A model generated the notes under the pieces. It did no database searches. It was not told the DNA's origin and worked only from the letters and a program-made list of their open reading frames with translations. This document shows positions 54,733 through 64,000 of a DNA stretch of 64,000 bases, piece by piece; within the stretch, counting starts at the first letter, position 1, and every line of letters begins with the position of its first letter. The stretch lies in assembly GCA_964505385.1 (NCBI GenBank), contig CAZDIA010000001.1, forward strand, positions 62,001-126,000, read 5' to 3'. The DNA comes from SLJN01 sp964505385 (GTDB taxonomy: Bacteria; Bacteroidota; Rhodothermia; Balneolales; Natronogracilivirgulaceae). The translations under genes and the position numbers were made by a program.

Positions 54733-55404
54733 ATGCACACAGAAACCCGGCGAACTCAAATTAAAATTTGCGGCATCACGAGTCTTGAAGATGCCAGATT
54801 TGCAAGCGGGGCTTTAAGCGATTATCTGGGATATATATTTTATCCGAAGAGTCCAAGGTACATCGAGCCGGCAAAAGCGGCCGCAATAACCGAATGGGTC
54901 GAGGGTCCGGCAAATGTTGGTGTATTTGTAGATGCCGGAATCGATGAAGTCAACGAAACGGCACATCAATCCGGGATGGATATGGTTCAGCTGCACGGCA
55001 CCGAGGTGCCCAATTACTGTGCTCTGATTGACAAACCTGTAATTAAATCATTTCGGATAGACGCTGAGATGACTGCCGATGAACTCAAAGAGGCGGTTGA
55101 TCCATATTTAGAGCATGTTGATTATCTCTTGTTTGATACCAAAGATAAAAAACTGATGGGCGGCACCGGAAAAACGTTTGACTGGAGCGTACTCAAAGAA
55201 ATAGGTGAATCCTTGCCGTTTTTTCTGGCAGGCGGAATAAATAGCGGTAATGTTCGCGAGGCGGTAAAAACCGTTCAACCTTTTGCAGTTGACATATCCT
55301 CCGGTGTTGAGCTTGAGCCGGGCGTCAAGGATTTCGATAAACTAAGCACCTTGTTTGATGAGCTACGGGAAATTTGGGATTTACAGGAATCAAATTCATT
55401 ATAA
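54733..55404 (+). CDS. trpF: Phosphoribosylanthranilate isomerase
   Basis: 223 aa TIM barrel. 'KICGITSLEDA', 'GYIFYPKSPRYI', 'VQLHG', 'LFDTK..MGGTGKTFDW' and 'FLAGGINSGNV' are TrpF motifs; the catalytic Cys is in KICG and the Asp in LFDT. It is separate from trpC, unlike the enterobacterial fusion. 18 bp before trpB. Confidence 0.95.
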   Translation: MHTETRRTQIKICGITSLEDARFASGALSDYLGYIFYPKSPRYIEPAKAAAITEWVEGPANVGVFVDAGIDEVNETAHQSGMDMVQLHGTEVPNYCALIDKPVIKSFRIDAEMTADELKEAVDPYLEHVDYLLFDTKDKKLMGGTGKTFDWSVLKEIGESLPFFLAGGINSGNVREAVKTVQPFAVDISSGVELEPGVKDFDKLSTLFDELREIWDLQESNSL

Positions 55405-55422
55405 ACGAAATTACCTATTTAC

Positions 55423-56646
55423 ATGTCCACTCAGGAAGTTGCAAATACCTACAATTACCCCAATAAGCGCGGTTACTTTGGGAAATTCGGCGGAAAGTAT
55501 GTGCCCGAAGTATTAATACCTGCGCTTGAGAAACTTGAAGAAGCGTACCTCAGGGCAAGAGAAAGCAAGGCTTTTCAGGCACGCTATCGGATTATACTTC
55601 AAAAATATGTCGGTCGTGAAACCCCGCTCACATTCGCTTCGAGATTAACGCGGCACTATGGTAAAGCTAAAATCTACCTGAAACGGGAAGATTTGTGCCA
55701 TACCGGTGCACATAAAATTAACAATGCCATTGGGCAGGTGCTGCTTGCTCAAAGCATGGGAAAGGATCGGATTATAGCCGAAACAGGTGCGGGGCAACAC
55801 GGTGTGGCAACAGCCACGGTTTGCGCAAAATTTGGTATGAACTGCATAATCTACATGGGTGAGGAAGATATGCGCCGGCAAAAACTCAATGTGGATCGTA
55901 TGCGATTACTTGGCGCTGATGTGCGACCGGTAAATAGCGGATCAAAGACGCTGAAAGATGCAACTAATGAGGCTATCCGGGATTGGGTTACTAATGTGGA
56001 GGATACTTTCTATATCATCGGATCGGTAGTGGGGCCGCATCCGTATCCGATGATGGTTCGCGATTTTCAAAGAATTATCGGAGATGAGGTACGCAGCCAG
56101 TTGTGGTCGGCAGAAAAGAAGCTTCCGGATTATCTCCTTGCCTGTCTTGGCGGTGGTTCCAATGCCATAGGAATGTTTTATCCGTTTTTGGATGAGGAGA
56201 GCATAAGAATAATCGGCATCGAAGCCGGCGGACTTGGAAAGGATACTGATCAAACAGCTGCAACATTGAGCATTGGCGCACCAGGTGTTTTGCATGGCTC
56301 CCGCAGTTTTCTGCTTCAGACTGAAGGCGGGCAAGTGCGTCTGCCGTACTCCATCAGCGCGGGTCTTGATTATCCAGGTATAGGGCCGGAGCACGCCCAT
56401 CTTTTCGACAGCAAAAGGGTTGAATATTATGCCGTGGACGACAAAGAAGCTATGGAAGCTGTTAAACTAAGTTCGGCACTTGAAGGTATTATACCTGCTA
56501 TCGAAACGGCTCATGCAATGGCCTGGCTTGATCAACTGATGCCTGAAACAAGCGAAGATGAAGTTGTGGTTATCAATTTTTCCGGCCGGGGGGATAAAGA
56601 TATGACTACTATCTCTGAATATCTAAACAACCAAAATCCGGCATGA
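55423..56646 (+). CDS. trpB: Tryptophan synthase beta chain
   Basis: 407 aa PLP enzyme. The PLP lysine is in 'HTGAHKINNAIGQ'; 'ETGAGQHGVATA', 'CLGGGSNAIGMFYPF' and 'SAGLDYPGIGPEH' are TrpB1 signatures. It condenses indole with serine. Its stop is 1 bp from the trpA start, the usual coupling. Confidence 0.97.
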   Translation: MSTQEVANTYNYPNKRGYFGKFGGKYVPEVLIPALEKLEEAYLRARESKAFQARYRIILQKYVGRETPLTFASRLTRHYGKAKIYLKREDLCHTGAHKINNAIGQVLLAQSMGKDRIIAETGAGQHGVATATVCAKFGMNCIIYMGEEDMRRQKLNVDRMRLLGADVRPVNSGSKTLKDATNEAIRDWVTNVEDTFYIIGSVVGPHPYPMMVRDFQRIIGDEVRSQLWSAEKKLPDYLLACLGGGSNAIGMFYPFLDEESIRIIGIEAGGLGKDTDQTAATLSIGAPGVLHGSRSFLLQTEGGQVRLPYSISAGLDYPGIGPEHAHLFDSKRVEYYAVDDKEAMEAVKLSSALEGIIPAIETAHAMAWLDQLMPETSEDEVVVINFSGRGDKDMTTISEYLNNQNPA

Positions 56647-56647
56647 A

Positions 56648-57484
56648 ATGACAGAACAATTCACTTCAAAAGCAGAAAACCGCATAGACCGTTTGTTTGC
56701 AAACCGGATGGAGCCTGAAAAAATAATGAGCATATTCGTGACTGCTGGCTTTCCGGACATTCAATCCTCAGCTCAGTTAGTTACCGCACTATCTGATGCA
56801 GGTGCAGATCTCATAGAACTAGGTATGCCATTCAGCGATCCGCTTGCAGATGGACCTACTATTCAATATTCGAGTCAGGTGGCTATTGAAAACGGAACCG
56901 ATCTAGATACGACGTTCGAGATAGTTGAACAGATTCGCGAAAACTCGGATGTACCGTTAGTTCTGATGGGTTATATAAACCCGATTTTACATTACGGGAT
57001 AGAGCGATTTGTCGAAAATGCTGCAAAATCAGGGGTTGATGGTTTGATTCTGCCTGATGTTCCTCCCGAAGAGGCTGATGAGTTGAAAGCGGCAGCAGAT
57101 CAAAACAGGTTGCATCTGATCTACCTGGTTGCTCCGAATACGTCCGATGAACGCATGCAGGTTATTGATGATCAAAGCAGTGGATTTGTTTACTGTGTTT
57201 CCGTAACGGGGGTTACAGGCGCGCGCGATGGTGAATCTGTTCAGCAATCCGTAAAACGTTTTATTGACCGGGTAAAAGAAAATATCACCCGAAACCCTGT
57301 TTTGATCGGATTTGGCATCACCTCCCATGAAGATGCGGTGCAGATCAGTGAGAGAGTGCAGGGCTTTGTGGTAGGTTCCGCTGTAATCAACAAGATACGC
57401 GAAAATTATCCAAAACCTGAGTGGATAATGAAAACTGCTGATTTTGTTCAAAGTTTGAAGAGTGGCGAGTCAAAAACACAATAA
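56648..57484 (+). CDS. trpA: Tryptophan synthase alpha chain
   Basis: 278 aa TIM barrel. 'ELGMPFSDPLADGPTIQ' has the catalytic Glu, and 'LPDVPPEEA', 'YCVSVTGVTGAR' and 'GFGITSHEDA' form the phosphate and indole sites. It releases indole to TrpB. Last gene of the trp operon. Confidence 0.97.
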   Translation: MTEQFTSKAENRIDRLFANRMEPEKIMSIFVTAGFPDIQSSAQLVTALSDAGADLIELGMPFSDPLADGPTIQYSSQVAIENGTDLDTTFEIVEQIRENSDVPLVLMGYINPILHYGIERFVENAAKSGVDGLILPDVPPEEADELKAAADQNRLHLIYLVAPNTSDERMQVIDDQSSGFVYCVSVTGVTGARDGESVQQSVKRFIDRVKENITRNPVLIGFGITSHEDAVQISERVQGFVVGSAVINKIRENYPKPEWIMKTADFVQSLKSGESKTQ

Positions 57485-57573
57485 AAATCTTATAGTTTAC
57501 ATTATCAGCGTAGTAGAACTGAAAATATGCCGCAATAGATACTAATGATATTAACTTATTACAGCGCAAGGCT

Positions 57574-58689
57574 ATGAAATTTAAATCAGCTTACATTTTA
57601 TTATTTTTCGTTGGTGGTTTTTTGATGTTGACGGGATGTGAGGGAAGTGATTACCGTCAATCGGCGCAGGGAGATCGCTCAGAAATACTTGTTGTTATGG
57701 ATTCAACCCGTTGGGACTCGGAAGCTGCAGATGCAGTCAGGGAAACGTTTGGTGAATATATCATGACATTGCCGCGACCCGAAGAACGCTTCGATTTGAG
57801 GTTTATAGATATTGACACGCAACGACAGCTGGACAGTGCACAAAGACATCGTAGTGTTATATTTGCCGCTCCACTTGATGAACAAAGCAATGTAGGTGGA
57901 TTCATTCGAAACAGCCTGAGTGAAGATATCAAAGAAAGAGTCGAGCGCGGCGATAATTTCGCTTTTCCTCTTGAGGACCGCTGGTACCGAGATCAATGGA
58001 CACTGTTTTTAACCGGCAATAGTGATGAAGAGCTTGCGCAAAATATCAGGGATGATGGGTCTGATCTGGTCAGTACGCTTCATGATAAAACCATCGAACG
58101 GTGGAAAAGATATGTATATCGAAGCGGCGAGCAGGTTGATAAAGCAGACTCACTTTGGGAAAACCATGGATTCCGTTTTCGGGTACAACACGACTACCGC
58201 GTTGGGGTAGACACCACAAATTTTGTAACAATGCGTCGCCATCTGCATGATAATGACAGATGGTTATGGGCATGGTATAAAGAAGATGTAGAAGATACTG
58301 ATTTTGTGGATTCAGATTGGATCCATGATATCAGAGACAGTTTAAATAAAAAATATATCCAGGGTTCCAGAGAAGATTCTTACGTGACTACCGAGTTCCG
58401 CCGGCCGGTGGAAACAGAATCCGTCAATTTAAATGGCTACCCGGCCTATGAGACGCGCGGCACCTGGCAAATGACTAATGATCTGATGGGCGGGCCTTTC
58501 CTCAATTACACTATTTTCGACGAGGTCAATAATCGTGTATATATGCTTGAGTTTGCCCAATTTGCTCCGCGATATGAAAAGCGGCGGTTTGTATATCAGT
58601 TTGAGGCAATGGCCAGTACGTTTGAATCGGACAGCACACTGGCAGAGAGAGAAGACGAGTTATCGCTCAGATACTTTCAACAAGAGTAA
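57574..58689 (+). CDS. DUF4837 lipoprotein
   Basis: 371 aa with a lipobox 'LMLTGC' (Cys22). 'SEILVVMDSTRWDSEAADAV', 'NFAFPLEDRWYRDQW', 'TTNFVTMRRH' and 'NLNGYPAYETRGTWQM' match DUF4837, found in Bacteroidota. The function is not known. It is 89 bp after trpA on the same strand; whether it shares the operon is unclear. Confidence 0.82.
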   Translation: MKFKSAYILLFFVGGFLMLTGCEGSDYRQSAQGDRSEILVVMDSTRWDSEAADAVRETFGEYIMTLPRPEERFDLRFIDIDTQRQLDSAQRHRSVIFAAPLDEQSNVGGFIRNSLSEDIKERVERGDNFAFPLEDRWYRDQWTLFLTGNSDEELAQNIRDDGSDLVSTLHDKTIERWKRYVYRSGEQVDKADSLWENHGFRFRVQHDYRVGVDTTNFVTMRRHLHDNDRWLWAWYKEDVEDTDFVDSDWIHDIRDSLNKKYIQGSREDSYVTTEFRRPVETESVNLNGYPAYETRGTWQMTNDLMGGPFLNYTIFDEVNNRVYMLEFAQFAPRYEKRRFVYQFEAMASTFESDSTLAEREDELSLRYFQQE

Positions 58690-58748
58690 CAGTAACTGAT
58701 CAGTTAAAGTAAACCTCAGGCATGTAGAATTATAGCGGTTAATCAGAA

Positions 58749-60599
58749 ATGGGGGAAGAAGTAAATACGGCACTTCAGCAAAAGCTTGAAAATTTGCCGC
58801 TGAATCCCGGGGTTTATCAGTTTAAAGATCAACGTGGAACTGTTATATATGTAGGAAAAGCAAAGCGGCTTCGCCATCGCGTTCGGTCATATTTCCAACA
58901 GAGCCAACCGATAAGCGGCAAAATTGCGGTGATGGTTTCCAAAATATCCGACCTGGAAGTTATCGTAACCGACTCGGAAGCCGAAGCTCTGATTCTTGAA
59001 AATAATCTGATAAAAAAATATCAACCCCGGTACAACATCGCATACCGGGATGATAAATCCTATCCTTACATTTGTGTAACAAGAGATGAGCGGCCACGTG
59101 TTTTTCCCACACGGACTGTGATTCAGGATGGAAATCGCTACTACGGACCATACGATCATGTGGGAAAAATGCGAAATATGCTGGAGACTATCCGCCAGAC
59201 TTTTGGATTGTGCACCTGCGCATGCAGCCCCAAAATGATTGATCATCTCCAGGGATTGCCCAAATGGAAAAAATGTTTTGAGGATTATTTTGAAAACTGC
59301 TCTGTCGATATGCCTTTGGAGGAATACCAATCAACCATAGACAGAGTCATAAGGTTGCTGAATGGCAAGACAGAAGGGTTGATTCGGGACTTAAAGGATG
59401 AGATGGAAATCAGTTCGAACGCGCTTGAATTTGAGAAGGCAGCCCAAATGAGGGATAGTATCCAGTCGCTGGAAAAGTACAGCCAAAAGATGAAAATGGT
59501 TGATAAAGATGCCATCGACAGGGATATATTTGCGCTTGCATCCGAAACGGCTGAGAATATTGCCTGCGGGGTACTATTCAAAGTGCGTGAAGGCAAACTT
59601 ATTGGCAGCTACCACAGGTTTCTGAAAAATATAGAAGGTATAGAAGAAGGGGATTTGCTGCAGTCGTTTATGGAAGATTACTATACCGGAACAATCTCCG
59701 GCACTATTCCTGATGAAGTTCATGTCAGCCATGAAATTGATGATGATGAACCCCTGATGGAGTACTTGTGGCAGGAGCATGGCAAAAAAGTGCCGATACA
59801 TCTTCCGAAAATCGGGGAGAAAGCACAGATGATGCGTATGGCCACTTCCAATGCAGAGTTGCAGCTAAAAGAATATATCCTCCAAAAGCAGAAGGCTGAA
59901 AAAGATCGCGTCCCCCACGTAATTAAAAGCTTGAAACGTGATATTGGCCTGGATAGATTACCGAGGAGAATTGAATGTATTGATAATTCTAATTTTCAGG
60001 GTAGCGAGCCTGTAGCATCTTTAGTCTGTTTTGTGGATGGAAAGCCTAAAAAAGGCGAGTATAAAAAATATTCCATCAAGACCGTAAAAGGTCCGGATGA
60101 TTATGCATCCATGAGAGAAGTTATTTCCCGCCGATATGGCAGAATGAAAAAAGAAGGCAGTCATTTACCCGATTTGCTTGTGGTTGACGGCGGGAAAGGG
60201 CAGCTATCCAGTGGGGTTTCTGTATTGGAAGAGTTAGATATGCTGAATGATATTCCCATAGTAGGATTAGCAAAAAGGCTTGAGGAGGTTTTTATTCCTG
60301 GTAAGTCTGATCCGATAATGATCCCGAAGACGTCATCTTCGTTAAAACTACTCCAATATTTGAGAGATGAGGCCCACAGGTTTGCCATAAGCTTTCACCG
60401 GAAAAAAAGAAGTAAAAGCATGCTGAAAAGCAGCTTAACGGAAATTCCCGGTGTTGGGCCTAAAACTGCACAGAAACTTATTAGTGATTTCGGTTCAGTT
60501 AAACGAATACGAGAGGCAGACTTAGAAACTTTACAGAAAAAAGCCGGCCGACATACGGGTGAGCAGGTATACAGCTACTTTCATCAGGAGACGGAATAA
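58749..60599 (+). CDS. uvrC: Excinuclease ABC subunit C
   Basis: 616 aa. The GIY-YIG nuclease is at 17-95 ('NPGVYQFKDQRGTVIYVGKA'), a UVR motif near 205-240, the RNase H-like nuclease at about 380-540 ('ECIDNSNFQGSEPVASLV', 'LLVVDGGKGQLSS') and tandem HhH at the end ('IPGVGPKTAQKLISDFG'). It incises both sides of lesions in nucleotide excision repair. Confidence 0.96.
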   Translation: MGEEVNTALQQKLENLPLNPGVYQFKDQRGTVIYVGKAKRLRHRVRSYFQQSQPISGKIAVMVSKISDLEVIVTDSEAEALILENNLIKKYQPRYNIAYRDDKSYPYICVTRDERPRVFPTRTVIQDGNRYYGPYDHVGKMRNMLETIRQTFGLCTCACSPKMIDHLQGLPKWKKCFEDYFENCSVDMPLEEYQSTIDRVIRLLNGKTEGLIRDLKDEMEISSNALEFEKAAQMRDSIQSLEKYSQKMKMVDKDAIDRDIFALASETAENIACGVLFKVREGKLIGSYHRFLKNIEGIEEGDLLQSFMEDYYTGTISGTIPDEVHVSHEIDDDEPLMEYLWQEHGKKVPIHLPKIGEKAQMMRMATSNAELQLKEYILQKQKAEKDRVPHVIKSLKRDIGLDRLPRRIECIDNSNFQGSEPVASLVCFVDGKPKKGEYKKYSIKTVKGPDDYASMREVISRRYGRMKKEGSHLPDLLVVDGGKGQLSSGVSVLEELDMLNDIPIVGLAKRLEEVFIPGKSDPIMIPKTSSSLKLLQYLRDEAHRFAISFHRKKRSKSMLKSSLTEIPGVGPKTAQKLISDFGSVKRIREADLETLQKKAGRHTGEQVYSYFHQETE

Positions 60600-61493
60600 T
60601 TATAAGTATCTTAATTTCCTATAAAAGCCATTGAGGTTGCTGCATGTGTTACTAATTGCCGTCAAACACAGCTGCAAGCCGTAACCCATGTTGAAACTAC
60701 AATCACTCATTTTAGACAGCATAAAAATGGTGATAGAAGGGGACCGGGTTGTGAAATAATTATGCCAGATTGTCTTTCATCGGACAATGGCATTTCGGCA
60801 GAGTTAATACAATAAGTTGGATTTTGTATCAGACTATTACAGTTTATTTTTTGATTAATATTGGAGGAAACCGGGTTCCGGCTCGTCCGGCTGTTGTGTA
60901 TCTGAATTATCTTACAAAAATGAGAAGATTAAATACAAGTTCGGCAAAATGAAGCAAAATGGCCGCTTTTTGAACTTTACAATTGGGTGAAAATTTATTA
61001 TAATGGACTAAATCTAAATTATAGGCAAAACCGGAAATTTAAATCAAAACTCTTATTTGAACAGATAGCTACCTCAATCAAAGTTCATCAATTTGGCACG
61101 AAATTTGATTCATGTATGAGTAAGCAAGGAATAAAAACCTGTTCAATAAAAAATTAAATTGTTTGGCTGTAGGTGGAATAAGTTGAGTTTTGATAAAAGC
61201 GATGGGCAGTTAAGTTGGCTGCTGAACTATTTTCTACTTCATCTGACAATTGAAATGAAATTTGTAACATAATTGTTTTAATGATAAAGTAGCTACAGAT
61301 ACTTAATATTTAAAGTATCAATAAAGTTTTTTGCAAACTTTGTTAGGTATATCCCGGTTGCGGGGTGTTGTATTGTAGAGTAAAGTATAAAGCGACAATA
61401 CAGCTAGATAAATCAAACTAAGACATTAAACAAAAAAACAAGGCACAGGTAAACGGCAATAACAAAAAAAAGCCTGGCGTTAGGAAGGTTAAC
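60600..61493. other. 894-bp non-coding region
   Basis: AT-rich; no convincing gene (a 60-codon open frame at 60770-60952 lacks any sign of coding). It holds a sigma-54-like site at 61094-61109 and an 8-bp hairpin TGTATTGT/ACAATACA (61369-61402). Unusually long for this otherwise compact stretch. Confidence 0.5.
61094..61109 (+). promoter_or_regulatory. Sigma-54-like promoter sequence
   Basis: TGGCACGAAATTTGAT matches 15 of 16 positions of TGGCACGRNNNTTGCW, with GG and the -12 dinucleotide 10 bp apart. The -12 dinucleotide is GA rather than GC, which usually weakens activity. It points toward the sigma factor gene 385 bp away. Confidence 0.4.
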
Positions 61494-62120
61494 ATGAGTA
61501 ACAATAAGAAAAACATAAGACTTTCGGAGCTTGACGATCAGCAATTAGTGAGGCTGTACCGGCGAGAGGGCAGTGAAAAAGCGTTTCGTGAGCTGCTTAA
61601 CCGTCACCAGTCCAAAATCTATTCTTACATCTATAGCATGGTGGGCAATCAGGAAGTAGCTAATGATATCTTCCAGGAGACCTTTACCAAGGTCATTACG
61701 AAAATGGATGAAACTTACAATGAGCAAGGTAAGTGGATTGCATGGGTAATGAGAATTGCTCACAACGCAACTATAGATTATCTGCGAAAGAAAAAGCGGT
61801 TCGTCGACGTTAACTCTAATGACGATCCGGACTATGACTTTTACGAGCGTTTGCCGGATGATGATTTAGAGGATGCCCAGCTTACTATTGAAAAAGGTGA
61901 AGCGATGGGCAGTCTCATGAAACACATAAACGAACTGCCTAAAGAGCAGCGAGAAGTCGTGATGCTCCGCCACTATTATGAGATGTCTTTCAAAGAAATT
62001 GCAGAACTTACAGATGTGTCTATCAACACGGCACTAGGCAGGATGCGGTATGCTTTGATTAATCTCAGAAAAATGTTTGATAAAGAACATGGAAAAGAAT
62101 CAAAATACGCCCAACGGTGA
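61494..62120 (+). CDS. RNA polymerase sigma factor, ECF-type
   Basis: 208 aa. Region 2 is 'AFRELLNRHQSKIYSYIYSMVGNQEVANDIFQETF' with 'IAWVMRIAHNATIDYLRKKKR'; region 4 is 'LPKEQREVVMLRHYYEMSFKEIAELTDVSINTALGRMRYAL'. It lacks regions 1 and 3. Its last 32 bp overlap the next gene, a probable anti-sigma factor. Confidence 0.9.
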   Translation: MSNNKKNIRLSELDDQQLVRLYRREGSEKAFRELLNRHQSKIYSYIYSMVGNQEVANDIFQETFTKVITKMDETYNEQGKWIAWVMRIAHNATIDYLRKKKRFVDVNSNDDPDYDFYERLPDDDLEDAQLTIEKGEAMGSLMKHINELPKEQREVVMLRHYYEMSFKEIAELTDVSINTALGRMRYALINLRKMFDKEHGKESKYAQR

Positions 62121-62685
62121 TGACCTGTGCATTAAGTATGTAATGAATGAGTTAGATCCCTCTGAAATCCATATTATTCGCAAAGAGATGGATGAAGATG
62201 AGGATCTACTCATAGAAATTGAATGTCTGAGTCGGACATGGGGGAAAATCAGGCAACTGCCCGATGTTGAACCGCCTGCTAATGTTTCAGAAGCTGTAGT
62301 TCAGCAAGCCTTACACCATCACCAAATGTCAAATAAGCCTTATTGGCGCGGCTCACTAAGCAACACCACTTTGATGGCCGCTGCCGCGGCCGTAATTTTC
62401 GGACTTTCTATCGGGGTGGCAAACTTTTACCCGCAGCTAATTGGTTTTACTGCCGGAGGTGAAGGAGGTGAGAGTGTTGCTTCGATGGAAGAACAACACA
62501 TAGAACCTTGGGTAGATAATAATAATATCCTGCACTTGAATGCTTCCGAAGCCGGCTTTTCCATATCCTCCATCGATAGCACGACACACAGTGGCTTGGA
62601 TCAATTGCAGATGTTTGATAGCCATAACTTGCTGAATAATACGAATCAAGGCACTATTCAATTAACCAGGACTCAACCAAAATAA
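62089..62685 (+). CDS. Probable membrane anti-sigma factor
   Basis: About 198 aa from the ATG at 62089 (a TTG at 62077 is also in frame). The acidic N-terminal domain 'CIKYVMNELDPSEIHIIRKEMDEDEDL' resembles anti-sigma domains, but there is no HxxxCxxC zinc site. A single TM lies at about 92-115, and a 75-residue extracytoplasmic tail follows. Overlap with the sigma gene by 32 bp supports pairing. Function is inferred from context. Confidence 0.65.
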   Translation: MEKNQNTPNGDDLCIKYVMNELDPSEIHIIRKEMDEDEDLLIEIECLSRTWGKIRQLPDVEPPANVSEAVVQQALHHHQMSNKPYWRGSLSNTTLMAAAAAVIFGLSIGVANFYPQLIGFTAGGEGGESVASMEEQHIEPWVDNNNILHLNASEAGFSISSIDSTTHSGLDQLQMFDSHNLLNNTNQGTIQLTRTQPK

Positions 62686-62835
62686 TACCTCTGATCATTC
62701 GCTACAATTAATCCCTTCCTCAAAACCAAATCCTTTTTTACTGCTCTACATAGAATGTAGGAGGTGCTTTGTTTGTTGAACCTTCCCGCTTATATTTAGA
62801 GGAAGCTATATTAACAATCAACGGGTACCATATTT

Positions 62836-63630
62836 ATGGGAAAAATTATATCAGTAGCGAATCAAAAAGGTGGTGTGGGCAAAACGACCACTGCAATTAA
62901 TCTTGCCGCAAGTCTGGCTGCAATAGAACATTCTACGCTACTAATTGATATTGATCCCCAAAGTAATTCAACAAGTGGGTGTGGTATAGATTCGAATAAT
63001 GTAGAGCATTCCATTTACGAATTAATGATGGGTAGTTGCAAACCCGAAGATACCATTTCTCGAACGGAAATGCCGTATCTCGATGTGCTGCCATCACATA
63101 TAAATCTCGTTGGAGCTGAAATCGAGATGGTTGATAAGCCTCAGAGAGAGGAAGTGTTGCGTGAAGCTATCAAAGGACTTGGTGATCAGTACGATTTTAT
63201 TATCATTGACTGCCCGCCTTCTCTAGGCCTGCTGACCATCAATGCGCTTACCGCATCCGACTCTGTAATGATTCCTGTGCAATGCGAATATTTTGCGCTT
63301 GAAGGTCTCGGACAGCTGCTCAATACAATCAAAATAGTTGTGCAGCATTTGAATCCTAACCTCGATATTGAAGGTGTGGTATTAACGATGTACGATACCC
63401 GGACACGACTCTCCAATCAGGTAGCCGAGGAAGTTAAACGTTATTTTGATGACCGTGTTTACGAATCTGTAATTGCCAGAAATATTCGACTTGCTGAAGC
63501 TCCGAGTTTTGGAAAGCCTGTAATTTTATATGATTCGGGAAGTATCGGATCCAAGTGTTATCTTGCATTGGCACGTGAGCTTATTACTAAAAACAAAAAA
63601 CTATTTAAGGATAGCCCTGTTTTCGCGTAA
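62836..63630 (+). CDS. parA: Chromosome partitioning ATPase ParA/Soj
   Basis: 264 aa. The deviant Walker A 'KGGVGKTTTAINLA' (11-24), 'LLIDIDPQSNST' and 'IIDCPPSLGLLTINAL' mark chromosomal ParA. It drives origin segregation with ParB encoded immediately downstream. The pair normally lies near the replication origin, so this end of the window may be origin-proximal. Confidence 0.95.
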   Translation: MGKIISVANQKGGVGKTTTAINLAASLAAIEHSTLLIDIDPQSNSTSGCGIDSNNVEHSIYELMMGSCKPEDTISRTEMPYLDVLPSHINLVGAEIEMVDKPQREEVLREAIKGLGDQYDFIIIDCPPSLGLLTINALTASDSVMIPVQCEYFALEGLGQLLNTIKIVVQHLNPNLDIEGVVLTMYDTRTRLSNQVAEEVKRYFDDRVYESVIARNIRLAEAPSFGKPVILYDSGSIGSKCYLALARELITKNKKLFKDSPVFA

Positions 63631-63659
63631 CTTAAAACTGTACATTTTCTTATTATCAT

Positions 63660-64000
63660 ATGGCAAAAAAAGTATTGGGCAGAGGTCTTGGTGCATATTT
63701 CCCGGATCTGGATGACAAAGAATCACAAAAGAAATCAACCAAATCCCAAAATGACCGGGAAGGCACAGCAATACAGGATAAGCTTAACGTTACCCTGCAT
63801 ATTCCTGTTAATAATATAAGGCCGAATCCACACCAACCGAGACAGGATTTTGACGAATTCAGCCTGCAGGAGCTAAGCGAATCAATTCGTAAACACGGTT
63901 TAATTCAACCTGTAACGGTTCGCCAGGTAGCAGATAAGCGCTATGAGCTTATCAGCGGTGAGCGCAGACTCAGGGCTACAAAAATGGCAGGCCTTAAGGA
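63660..64000 (+). CDS. parB: ParB/Spo0J, N-terminal part (cut by window end)
   Basis: 113 codons from the ATG at 63660, open to the window edge. It starts MAKKVLGRGLGAYFPDLDD, then 'IRPNPHQPRQDF', 'SIRKHGLIQPVTVR' and the CTPase/DNA-clamp motif 'ISGERRLRATKMAGL'. It binds parS and loads ParA and SMC. No exact parS was found in this window. Confidence 0.93.
   Translation, partial: MAKKVLGRGLGAYFPDLDDKESQKKSTKSQNDREGTAIQDKLNVTLHIPVNNIRPNPHQPRQDFDEFSLQELSESIRKHGLIQPVTVRQVADKRYELISGERRLRATKMAGLK

Noticed and set aside
60770..60952. 60-codon open frame in the uvrC-sigma gap
   Set aside because: AT-rich, no recognisable domain or start signal, in a region that otherwise looks non-coding.

Overview
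The window looks like a chromosomal segment of a free-living, probably marine or moderately halophilic member of the Bacteroidota/Balneolota group. Family-level signs are a PorD-like (DUF4835) protein, a DUF4837 lipoprotein, type III glutamine synthetase, GTP-type PEP carboxykinase, an acyl-ACP thioesterase, many acidic proteins, and a Bacteroidota-type promoter (ATTG-N19-TATATTTG) before glnN. It is a draft assembly: a 100-N scaffold gap (41379-41478) interrupts one lipoprotein gene. I see no rRNA, tRNA, CRISPR array, prophage or intact insertion sequence.

Layout. 0-6 kb: PorD-like protein, a PorV-like barrel and a helix-hairpin-helix/barrel protein, then ptsH-ptsI. 6-9.4 kb: the complete dTDP-rhamnose cluster rmlA-D-C-B on the minus strand. 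9.6-12.6 kb: acyl-ACP thioesterase, a PaaG-like enoyl-CoA hydratase/isomerase and a 3-hydroxyacyl-CoA dehydrogenase. 12.6-20 kb: msrB, an RsmI-like methyltransferase, a cytidylate-kinase-like protein, a beta-lactamase-fold protein lacking its catalytic residues, a repeat-rich intergenic region, and a 609-aa protein resembling nitronate monooxygenase with a cysteine-rich tail. 20-28.9 kb: thiI, an Asp-box protein, pckG with a foldable 5' leader, a LOG protein, nusB, a phosphoesterase and ychF.

28.9-39.5 kb is the most striking region. A membrane-tethered PhnD-like binding protein, a histidine kinase and an NtrC-type activator form one operon. It faces a divergent six-gene operon: two CYTH proteins, an SLC13 permease, DUF47/PhoU-like protein, Pit transporter and OprO/OprP porin. 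The shared intergenic region carries a -24/-12 (sigma-54) promoter in each direction and two long dyads whose centres are 32 bp apart, about -141 and -109 from the rightward start. I infer a self-contained sigma-54 phosphate or oxyanion sensing and uptake regulon. A PafA-type alkaline phosphatase lies 4 kb further on.

39.5-47 kb: SufR-like regulator, the gapped lipoprotein, a small barrel, pafA and a serine hydrolase. 47-57.5 kb: glnN, then the trp operon in the order trpE-trpS-trpG-trpD-trpC-trpF-trpB-trpA. A 19-codon leader peptide with four Trp codons and an intrinsic terminator precede it, a classical attenuator that would also control the tryptophanyl-tRNA synthetase. 57.5-64 kb: DUF4837 lipoprotein, uvrC, a 0.9-kb non-coding region with a sigma-54-like site, a sigma factor/anti-sigma pair, parA and the start of parB.
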